DNA from: Saprospiraceae bacterium
GTDB lineage: Bacteria > Bacteroidota > Bacteroidia > Chitinophagales > Saprospiraceae
Length of the DNA: 44,660 bases
Direction: 5' to 3'
Assembly: GCA_016719855.1 (NCBI GenBank)
Contig: JADJYH010000059.1
Span: 1 to 44,660 of the forward strand
This document shows, piece after piece, positions 32,156 through 41,155 of the stretch (the stretch's first letter is position 1; each line of letters starts with the position of its first letter). The position numbers were made by a program, and so were the translations under genes. The notes under the pieces are model-generated. The model had not been told where the DNA came from. It was given only the letters and a program-made list of their open reading frames with translations, and searched no databases.

Positions 32156-32224
32156 GTGAGCAGGTGATCGTGTGAGCGAGTGAGCGTAGCTATTGCTCAC
32201 CTGCTCACTCTCTCACACGCTTAC
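32156..32224. repeat. Facing 8-nt word arrays overlapping a kinase stop codon
   Basis: Four 8-nt words (GTGAGCAG, GTGATCGT, GTGAGCGA, GTGAGCGT) at 32156-32187 face four words (GTGAGCAA, GTGAGCAG, GTGAGAGA, GTAAGCGT) on the other strand at 32193-32224. Only 5 bp separate the arms. The outermost word of the right arm overlaps the kinase's last codons (V-S-V-stop). Confidence 0.85.
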
Positions 32225-35200
32225 TCGCAGCTCGACCTTTGTCCCCTCGCCTGGCTTTGAGGTAATCTCCACTTTGCCGCCGATGTCTTCGGCGCGCAGG
32301 CGCATGTTGCGCAAGCCGTTCCCGCCACCATCGGCATGTTGGCTGCCCGCTTCGAAGCCCTTGCCATTGTCCGTGATTTTCATCAGAAGCCATCCTTTCT
32401 TGACGGACAAAAAAAGCTCCACCTCGCTGGCCTCCGCGTATTTGGCGGCATTGTTCACGGCCTCCTTGAAGATGAGGTAGATGTTGCGGCGTACCTCCGG
32501 CTGTAGGTGCTTGCCCAAAAAATCATCGCTGACGTGCGTCTTAAAATTGACGTTCCTCGATTCCATCAGGCGCAGGCCAAACTCGGTCATGCGGGCAGCG
32601 AGGTCATCGAGGGAGTCGTCCTTGTTTTTCATCGCCCAAACGATGTCCTGCATGGACTCTGAAGCACTGCTGACACTGGTGCTGATGCGCTGCAAGATAG
32701 GCTCGGCGGCTGGCGCATTGCCTTCGGAAACCTGCTGCCGGGCAAATTCGCTGAAAAACCGGATGCTGCTCAGGGTGCTGCCCATCTCGTCGTGGAGGTC
32801 GCGGGCGAGGCTCTCCCGGAAGGTTTCGAGCCTGTTCCGCTGCTGTTTGCGAAGCCACCAAATGCCAGCAAGCACACCCATCACCAACAGCACCAACAAC
32901 AGCTTGAAGTACCAGCGCTCGCGCAGCGGCGGGATGACTTCGATGGGCAAACTGATGCCCGTTTCGTTCCAGATGCCGTCGTTGTTGGCGGCCTTCAAAT
33001 GCAGCACATAGTCGCCGCCGTCGAGGTTGGTGTAGGTGGCAACGGGGCGATTGGTATAAACCCAGTCTTCGTCGAAGCCGTCGAGGCGGTAGGCATATTG
33101 GTTGCGCTCTGAAGGACTAAAGTTGAGTGCGGTGAACTCAATGCTGAGGAAGTTTTCGCCGGGGCGGAGCACGACCGGCTCGGCAGGGTTTCGCTCTTCC
33201 TTCATCACCTAGGGAGGTCACGGCGACGGTCGGCGGAGTCATGTCCTGCCGCAGTTGCATCGGGTCGAAATGGGAGAAGGCATGTTCAAAACCAACCAGG
33301 AATTCACCGTCGTGGCTTTGGCTGAGGGAGTAAATGGTGCTGTTGGACTTTAGGCCATCTCTTTTGCCAAAATAGCTAAAAGTATTGGTCGTCGGGTTGA
33401 AGCAGTGCAGCAGATTGTCGGAGCCGCACCAGATGCGCCCAGCGGCGTCCTCTTGGATGTCGCCAAGGTAGTCGCTTTTTAGGCCGTTGGCCTGCGTGAG
33501 GCGGCGCAATATCCTTGCCTCGTAATCAAGTTCGAGCAACCCGATGGATGAACTTGCCCACAACCTGCCCTTTTTGTCAAAAAGCATGTCGGAGATTTCA
33601 ACAGGGGCATCACCGAATTCGAGCGAAAACGACTTGAAATCGAGCGTCCGTGGGTCAAACCTGAATAGTTTGTCACGACTATTTGACATCCAAAGATTGC
33701 CGAGGCTGTCCTCTGTAATTTTATAAAAGGGAACATTCTCCGTCGGATCGTTGGCCATCGGCAGGTTGATGGTTTCGAGGCGCTGCTTTTGGGGATTGAA
33801 CTTCAACAATTTCTGAAGCGAAGTGCCGAACCAGATATTGCCGGCACGGTCTTCAAAGGCGCAGTTCGTGCCCCGGTTCGCAGGTAGCGGAAACTCGCCA
33901 TCCTTCCACGTGCGCCAAGTGCCCGTCCGTGGGTCGTACCGTTTCACCCGCCCAATGTCGCCGATCCAGACCATGCCACGGCTGTCCTGCAGCATGCATC
34001 CAAGCCTGTTGTCGTATCCAGGCACGTCGGTAGGTGCGATGAGACGGAGGCGCTTCGTTGCCTTGTTCCATTCGTACAGGCTACGGGCATTGCCGAAAAT
34101 GAAGTAGGTATTGCCAGTGGGGTCTGCCCGGTTTTTTGTGATCTCCAAAACAGGCAGTATTTCCGCATTTTTTGCATCCAATGGAAATTCTTCCAGCTTG
34201 AAACCAAGCGTAATCGGAAACAATTGGGAAACCCCTGAAAAGGTCGCCAACCAAATCGGCCCGCTGCGGGAGGGGTCTTTGAACGCACCAATATTTTGAA
34301 AAATGTCGCTGGCACTGCCCGCTGGCATCGAAAACTCGACGGGCTGCACGGCCTCTTCTTTTTCGGGGTAAAAAGCGGCGAGCCGCTGTCCGCCACCGCT
34401 TGTCCAGAAAAACGGTTGGCCGGATTCGTCTTTGTCAGGAATAAGAAAATCCAACGGAAAAGGCAATTTGCGAGGGTAAGGCACCACTTCGTCGAGCGAG
34501 GGGTCAAGCCAAAACAGGTTGCCAGCTTCGGAGCGGAAATAGATGCTACCGTCGGACGATTCCTGTATTTGCATGATAAAGGAATCAAAAACGACGGGGT
34601 TCACATCCTGGCTCACGTAAGCCCTCATAGATTTCTTTTGGGTATCGAAGCAATAAACGGCACCGCCTTTGGTCATCCAGAGTTTGTCCTGCTTGTCTAA
34701 GTGCATATCGTTGAAGGCCGACGACTCCGTACCGCTCACGTACCCTTTGCTGCGCAGGTTTTTGGGGTCAATGAAAAAAATGCTGTCCAAGCCACAGACC
34801 CAGCCCGTGCCGCCACTGTCGAAGGCGACTTCCCCAACCCACGATGCTTCCCCAGGTTTGTTGCCCGGCAACGGCACTTGCTCAAAGCGTCGGCTGTCAG
34901 GGTCGAGCCTGCAGAGGCCCTGGGAGGTTGAGACCCAAAGCTGGCCGCTGGGGTCGGTGTTTATGCCGAAGATGAAGTTCCCGGGCAAGCTATTGGGCTG
35001 CCCCGGCTGGTGGTAAAACGGGAGGAATGAGCGTCCGTCGAAGCGGTTCAGCCCGGACTTCGTGCCTATCCACAGGAAGCCACGTTTGTCCTTCGCCAGC
35101 GTCGTCACCACGTCGTGGGAGAGGCCATCTTCGGTGGTAAAATGGCGGTACGACCATGCGCCCTGCTGGGCAGGTAGGCGCAGACTGGCAAGTTGAAGTG

Positions 35201-35267
35201 CCAGCCCAAGCAGTAGGAGTTGTTTTCTCGTTAGCAAACAGGGTTGATTTTGTTGATAAAAAGCCAT
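32213..35267 (-). CDS. Beta-propeller sensor histidine kinase (second of a tandem pair), one frameshift
   Basis: A periplasmic two-component sensor of about 1,015 residues once a shift near 33209 is repaired (TPPTVAVTSL joins VMKEERNPAEPVV). The ATG at 35267 gives MAFYQQNQPCLLTRK and a signal anchor ending LRLPAQQ. The sensor is built of Reg_prop repeats forming beta-propellers, such as KDKRGFLWIGTKSGLNRFDG, DPSGQLWVSTSQGLCRLD and DAAGRIWCGSDNLL. Then come a Y_Y_Y domain (NQYAYRLDGFDEDWVYTNRP), one membrane helix (LLLVLLVMGVLAGIWWL), HisKA_3 with the phospho-acceptor His in ARDLHDEMGSTLSSIRFFSE, and the HATPase (EAVNNAAKYAEASE, GNGLRNMRLRAEDIGG). Ligand unknown. It pairs with the NarL-type regulator at 31449. 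Confidence 0.88.
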
Positions 35268-35293
35268 CCAAAGGTAATTCAACTGCGATAATT

Positions 35294-38200
35294 TCAAACC
35301 TTCACCCGCAACTCCACCTTTGTCCCTTCGCCTAGCTTCGAAAATACCTCCACTTTGCCGCCGATGTCTTCTGCACGGAAGCGCATGTTGCGCAAGCCGT
35401 TTCCGCCACCCCTAACCCCTAAGGAAACCATCGGCGCCCGCTTCGAAGCCCTTGCCGTTGTCCATGATTTTCATCAGGAGCCACCCCTTTTTGATGGACA
35501 AAGAAAGCTCCACCTCGCTGGCCTCCGAGTATTTGGCGGCATTGTTCACCGCCTCCTTGAAGATGAGGTAGATGTTCCGGCGCACCTCCGGCTGCAGGTG
35601 TTTGCCCAAAAAATCATCGCTGACATGGGTTTTGAAGGCGACGTTCCTCGATTCCAGTAGGCGCAGGCCGAACTCCGTCATGCGGGCGGCCAGGTCCTCA
35701 AGTTGGTCGTTTTTGGTTTTCATGGCCCAGATGATGTCCTGCATGGAGTCGCCGAGGGTGCTGGCGCTCTGGCTGATGCGCTGCAGCACGGGCGTCACCT
35801 GCGGCTTGTCGTCGCCGACCTGCTGGTTGGCAAATTCGCTGAAAAACCGGATGCTGCTCAGGGTGCTGCCCATCTCGTCGTGGAGGTCACGGGCCAGGCT
35901 CTCCCGAAACCTTTCCAAGCGCCTGCGTTGAAGCTGTCGGAATTTGAGGAAGCCAACCGCCAAGCCACCCAAGGCCAGCAACATCAAAACGTTGAACCAC
36001 CAGGTTTCGTGGAACGGCGGCTTCACCCTGATTTCGAGCGTTGCACCTCGCTCGTTCCATACGCCGTCGTTGTTGGCGGCCTTCATGCGCAGCAGGTACT
36101 TGCCGCCGTTGAGGTTGGTGAAAGTGGCCACTGGGCGGTCGGTGTACACCCAGTCCTTGTGGAACCCATCGAGCATGTAGGCGTATCGGTTGCGCTCGGG
36201 TTGGTTGAAGTTGAGTGCCGCAAATTCGACCTCAAAGAAGTCCTCGCCGGGGTTCAGGGTCAAGAAAGTGTCCCTGACAATGCTGTTTATGTTGGTGGAG
36301 AAAAGCCCGAGGTCCAATTCCATGGAGGTTTGGGTGCGCAGTTCCCGCTCCTTGTTCATCACCCGTATGCCCGTGACTGTGACGGGCGGTGGCTGGTGGT
36401 TGAGCCGCAGGTGTGTTGGGTCAAAAAAGTTGAAGGCATTTTGGAAGCCGACGAATAGCTCGCCCGACGGCGTGACGCTCAACGCATCGGTCATGGTATT
36501 GCTGAAGAGGCCATCGGCCTTGCCATAAAAGCTGAACTTGCCGGTAATGGGGTCGAAGCAGTGGAGAAGATACTCGGAATTGACCCAGGTGCGCCCTTGC
36601 TTGTCCTCGGCAAGGAAGCAAAGGCGACTGGTTTTGAGGCCGTTGTCATTGGTGAAACGGCGCAACAGCTTTCCCTCAGCGTCCAGTTCAAGGAAGGTCT
36701 CGTGGAAGGCGGCATAGATCCGGCCATTTTGGCCAGCCTCCACCGAACCGCAGGCGTCGGTGGTGAATTGGTCGGTGTAGGTGAACCGCTTGGCCTCGCC
36801 AGTTGCCGGGTCGAACCTGATTAGACTGCTTGAGCCACAGGCAAGCCAAAGCCGCCCCTGAGTGTCCTCGGAAATTTGCCTGACGCCCAATATTCCACTT
36901 TTGCTGAGGAATTCCTTTCGGAAAAATGCCTGCTCCATCCGATCGGTTTGGCGGTTGTAGCGGTACAAGCCCTCCCTCGCCGAGCCGAACCACAGGTTGC
37001 CCTTGCGGTCTTCCATCCCGCACCAGATGAGTGGGCTTTTGACGTTGTCCTTGAAAAAATTTTGATAATCCTTCCACTCGCCCGTGCGGGGGTTGTAGCG
37101 GCTCATGCCGTTGTTCATACATCCCCAGAGGTAGCCCTTGCTGTCTTGGAGCAGGCCAAAAATGCCCTCACCCGTGAAATTGGAGGTGCTCGAACTCATG
37201 CGCTCCGTCTCGCCCGTGGCTTTGTTCCAACTGAAAAGCCCCGTGCCCCAAACCCCCACAAAATAGCGTTGGCCCGTGGGGTCGGTATTGTCGTTGGCCA
37301 CGCCGGAGACAAGGCTGAACTGCCCCATGTCCTCCGTCTGCGGGATCATCGCCCGACCAAACCGGACAGCCGACGGTGCATAGTGCTCCAGCCCTATTTC
37401 GGTGGCAATCCACACGTCACCGTTTGCGGGGTCTTTGTAAAATTTCTTGACGAGGTAGTTGTTGTGGGTGTAGGGGTCGCGGAGGTCGGGTTTGAACTCT
37501 GAAAACTGTTGATTGTCGGGAAAATAAACCCCAAGCCCGTGGTTCCCGCCGCCCACCCAGAAGAACGGACGGCCATTGGCGGTGGAATCTGGCAGCAATT
37601 GGTGGGCTAGGGTGCTCGGGAAATTGGTTTTTGTAAATTCGTCGAGCGATGGCACATATTTCCAGATGCCGTTGAACCAAGTGCCCGCCCATATTTGCCC
37701 ATCATGGTCCTGCACTACGCTCAAAGTACTTGCATCCAGGAACGGCTCACGTGGGTTCACGCCCTTGAACAATTTGATGGTTTTGGTGACGGGGTCATAC
37801 CGGTGCAGGCCGCTGTTTATCATCCACAGCCGGTCTTTTTCATCCACGATAATCCCGAAATAGCCTATCAGGTTTTGCTCCGTTTTTTGTGTAAAAACCA
37901 GTTCGTTCGTGCTGGGGTCAAATTTGTAAATCCCGCTCCAGCCGGTCGTCCAGGCCATGCCCCTCGAGTCGAAGACCACTGGCCTTGCGGCATCGTTTTT
38001 TAGCGTGTCCGCATTTTCCGGGATGGGTATGCGCTCGATGTCGAGCCAGAAGGGGTCCAACTTGCAAAGGCCGAAGTCGGTGGAAATCCAGAGCCAGCCG
38101 TCTGGGGCCACCGTGATGCCGAGGATGAGGTTGTTGGGGATGCTGTTCTCGTTGGCGGGGTCGTGCCGAAATATTTTGAAGTTGCGGCCATCGAAGCGGT

Positions 38201-38384
38201 TCAGCCCGTTCACCGTGCCTACCCACAGGTAGCCAAGTTTGTCCTTGGCAAACGAGGTGATATTGTCGTTGCTAAGTCCTTGGTCGGTGGTATAAAGCAG
38301 AAAAGAGGCATTGGAAGGTTGCCCAAGAAGACATTGCCAGGCCAACAGGCCCAATAAAACGGTGGATAATTTTCGACTTGGCAT
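35294..38384 (-). CDS. Beta-propeller sensor histidine kinase (first of a tandem pair), frameshift near the C-terminus
   Basis: Paralogue of the next kinase with the same order of domains: signal peptide (TVLLGLLAWQCLLGQ), Reg_prop propellers (KDKLGYLWVGTVNGLNRFDG, EDKQGRTWVNSEYLLHCFD), Y_Y_Y domain (NRYAYMLDGFHKDWVYTDRP), one membrane helix, HisKA_3 with His in ARDLHDEMGSTLSSIRFFSE, and HATPase. The open frame stops at 35412 after GFEAGADGFLRG, but GGGNGLRNMRFRAEDIGGKV continues in the next frame to a TGA at 35294-35296, so one base near 35405-35415 is wrong or the G1 box is damaged. The HisKA/HATPase halves of the two genes are nearly identical; the propellers have diverged. Only 26 bp separate this stop from the next ATG. 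Confidence 0.88.
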
Positions 38385-38712
38385 GGCGCAAAGTTCGTTA
38401 TGATTACGGTTCCTTCAATAAGCCAGTCGTAAAATTTTTTACATCACAGATGCGCTCACAGCCCCAGCCCCCGCCAAATCAAGTTCCGCTTGTAAATCTC
38501 GATGTTCACCTTTTGCGCATCGCAGCCCTCAGCGAACATGTGCATACTAGAACTATCGCCCTACGGCCGCTAATGGAGTATTTGCCAATTTTAGCTGCCC
38601 TTGCTGGGCTAATTAGCTGATAATCAAAGCCTTAATCTACGAACTAAGGTTAAGGAGTCAAAGTAGCATTAAATGAATGTTAGTCCCTACATTTGGCCAA
38701 AACTATTTCCAA
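38385..38712. other. 328-bp divergent spacer
   Basis: This region separates the divergent propeller kinase (minus) and the chimeric kinase remnant (plus) and should hold the kinase promoter. I see no gene, no clear TTTG / TAnnTTTG promoter and no strong repeat. Confidence 0.4.
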
Positions 38713-39494
38713 ATGAAGTTGACCATTCGCCTGTTCCCTGTTTTCGCCTGCCTTGCCCTGCTCTCCACCACCGCCATCGGTCAAAAGCAGGCCGACGATT
38801 TCAACACCTTCAACCCCCGCTTCGAGGTCTTCGAACTGCCTGGTGCTGTGCTCGGCAACAGCGTGCAGGGCATCGTGCAGGACTCGGCAGGCTTCCTCTG
38901 GTTCGCCTCGCAGGAGGGGCTGCACCGCTACGACGGGCAGATCTTTTTCACTTTCCGCAACGACCCGCTCGACTCCAACTCCCTCCTCAGCGACTACTGC
39001 GAATACATTTTCCTCGATAGCAAGGGCGTGATTTGGCTGGCGCACTACAACGATGGCGGTGTGACTGCTTTCGACCCGGCAGTCGGCAAGGTGGAGGTGA
39101 TTCCGCAGGACATTGGGCGGGTGTTTTTGAACTTGGTGAACAATGCGTTTTATGCCACGCAGCAGCGGAAGGAGCAAGTGGCAGAAGACCTGTCAGGTTT
39201 CAAAAACCTGACAGGTCTGGACTCCTACGAACCGACGGTTTCGGTTTCATCAAAAAGGACGGACAGCGGCGTGGAATTCCGCATCAAGGACAACGGCACG
39301 GGCATCCCCGACCCCGTGAAGGCCCGGATTTTCCAGCCGTTTTTTACCACCAAGCCGACGGGGCAGGGCACGGGGTTGGGGCTTTCGCTGGCGTATGATA
39401 TTGTGGTGAAGGGGCATCGGGGACGCTGGAAGTGGAAAGTGCGGAAGGGGGAGGGACGGAGTTTATCATCCAACTACCGGCAAAAAATATTTGA
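38713..39494 (+). pseudogene. Internally deleted propeller histidine kinase
   Basis: The ATG at 38713 opens a signal peptide (MKLTIRLFPVFACLALLSTT), then the start of a propeller sensor (NSVQGIVQDSAGFLWFASQE, GLHRYDG, FLDSKGVIWLAHYNDGG). At residue about 137, AFDPAVGKVEVIPQDIGRV, the sequence jumps straight into the ATPase N-box of a histidine kinase (VFLNLVNNAFYA), then FRIKDNGTGIPD and TGQGTGLGLSLAYDIV. The rest of the propeller, the membrane helix and the phospho-acceptor His domain are absent, about 800 residues by comparison with complete relatives. A further shift near 39420 is needed to read TLEVESAEG and FIIQLPAKNI to a TGA at 39492-39494. It cannot autophosphorylate. An in-frame 33-bp palindrome lies in the ATPase. 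Confidence 0.75.
39186..39218. repeat. 33-bp palindrome inside the kinase remnant
   Basis: Perfect 15-bp arms AGACCTGTCAGGTTT and AAACCTGACAGGTCT are separated by CAA; total 33 bp, eleven codons. The gene reads D-L-S-G-F-K-N-L-T-G-L through it, between NNAFYA and YEPTVSVSS, where related kinases have about 11 fewer residues. Same length, frame and peptide pattern as the copy at 16225-16257. Confidence 0.9.
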
Positions 39495-39496
39495 CA

Positions 39497-39793
39497 ATGA
39501 GAAAAGCAACAAATGCCTTCCTTTTGCCGCTCTCATGGAGCATTGGGTTTGCCCAAAAAGCCAGCGATTTTAACAAAATCAACCCCCGCAAAGCAGGTGA
39601 GCCTGAAGAAGAACTTGTCTTGAATTATGAAAAATGGGTTCTGATAAGAAATGGAAAAGAAAGCCTTGCCGAACAGGTTAAATGGATTTCTAATAGGAAC
39701 TTTGCCTTTTTCGAAGCCTATTTTTCCAACTATATCGAAGGCACGGAGTTCGAGTTGGAGGATGCCATGCGAATTGGCATGCACATTATTTGA
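39497..39793 (+). pseudogene. Chimeric remnant: kinase-like N-terminus joined to a Fic-like fragment
   Basis: The ATG at 39497, two bases after the previous stop, starts MRKATNAFLLPLSWSIGFAQ KASDFNKINPR, a signal peptide followed by a stretch like the start of the preceding kinase (ADDFNTFNPRFEVFE). After that the sequence changes to FFEAYFSNYIEGTEFELEDA, which resembles the N-terminal IEGTxF region of Fic-family AMP transferases, and stops soon after, before the catalytic HPFxxGNGR motif. It therefore looks like two truncated genes fused by deletion or rearrangement, not a working protein. Assignment of the second part to Fic is by pattern only. Confidence 0.5.
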
Positions 39794-39896
39794 CTTCTAT
39801 GCTATGCAAAACAAAAAAGAACTAATACAAACCCTTAACACGATCTGTTGTTTCTCAATCCTTCCCGCCAATATGTCCTCTTGTAGTGGGTCACAT

Positions 39897-41155
39897 TTAG
39901 TGGAATTCACACTTACGACGATGCTGCTTGCATCTCCACTCCAGGGGCGTTTTCCCAAATTCTTTCTTAAATACCCTGGTGAAGTAACTGGGTCGTTAAA
40001 ACCGCAGTCATAAGCGACGGCTGTAATGCTCAATTCCTGATCAAGTAATAATTCCTTCGCTTTTTTTAATCTGATGTTCCGGATAAAATGGTTGGGCGTA
40101 AATCCGGTTAGGGCATCCAGTTTTCGGCCAAACTGGGAATGGCTGAGATGCAGTTCCCGCCAATTGTTCTACGGTAAAATTAAAATCGGTGATGTTGGCC
40201 TCAATCGTTTTTCTCACTGTAATGACAAATTCATCCTCTGATGTTGATGGGTTGAGATTATCGACATTGATATCAGTAGATTCAGTCAGGCCGGCCAGAT
40301 TTTGATAATGCCGGCGCAACTTACTCCTGAGATCAAACAGGTTCTTGATATTTAAAAGCAATTCTTGTTTGTCAAAAGGCTTGGGTAAGTAGGCATTCGC
40401 ACCCAGCTCCAGTCCTTCAATTTTACTGTCCATATCCGCCCGGGCGGTAAGGATGATTACGGGGATATGGTCTGTCCGTTCATCAGTTTTGAGTTTTTGA
40501 CACAACTCGAAGCCGTCCATGATTGGCATCCTGACATCGCTTATGATAAGATCAGGGATCATTTCGGTAGCCATCTCAAATCCTTCCTGTCCGTTTTCTG
40601 CCACTACCAAATGATAATCACCCAGGCACGAGGCGATGTATGCCACTACATCCGCATTATCTTCTACCAGCAGAATTAAGGGATCTTCGATATTTTCAAA
40701 ATGCCCCGCCTGTTTTTCTATGGGCTGCCCAGCAGACTGAACAGCCTCCATATATGTAGTATAAGTCTTCGATTTATTTTCAATCTGTTTGTTTTTGAAA
40801 GGCTCCAAATACTTGTGTTGTTCTGCTTCAGCAATTAAGGCTTCTTGTCTAATGGGTAAGGTCACCGTGAATTCGGATCCCTTTCTGGTACCTGCCGGTG
40901 GACTTTGTACAGAAATCTGACCTTCCATTAAGGTTACCAGATTTTTACACAAAGCCAATCCGATTCCGGTGCCTTCGTAGCGGCGCGTACTGCTGTTATC
41001 CGTCTGGTAAAAACGATCAAGATCTTGTCCTGGTCCTTCTCTTCGATTCCACAACCGGTGTCCTTGACCCGGATCTTGATGTAGCCATTTTCCCGTCTTA
41101 TCAGAAAATAAATATGCCCGCCCTCGGGTGTGAATTTAAAAGCATTGGAGATCAA
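39897..41155 (-). CDS. Hybrid two-component regulator: ATPase end, receiver and AraC domain
   Basis: C-terminal third of the hybrid regulator that starts at 44083. Order: HATPase (MISNAFKFTPEGGHIYFLIR, VKDTGCGI, then RRYEGTGIGLALCKNLV), receiver with phospho-acceptor Asp in DLIISDVRMPIMDG and conserved Lys in NAYLPKPFDKQEL, and an AraC-type HTH (FTVEQLAG, then SHSQFGRKLDALTGFTPNHF, LSITAVAYDCGFNDP, YFTRVFKKEFGKTPLEW). Frames change near 41045, near 40140 and near 39985; the repaired end is a TAA at 39897-39899. AraC domains of such hybrids bind promoters of the genes they control, usually adjacent. The divergent epimerase at 44308 is the obvious candidate. Confidence 0.8.
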
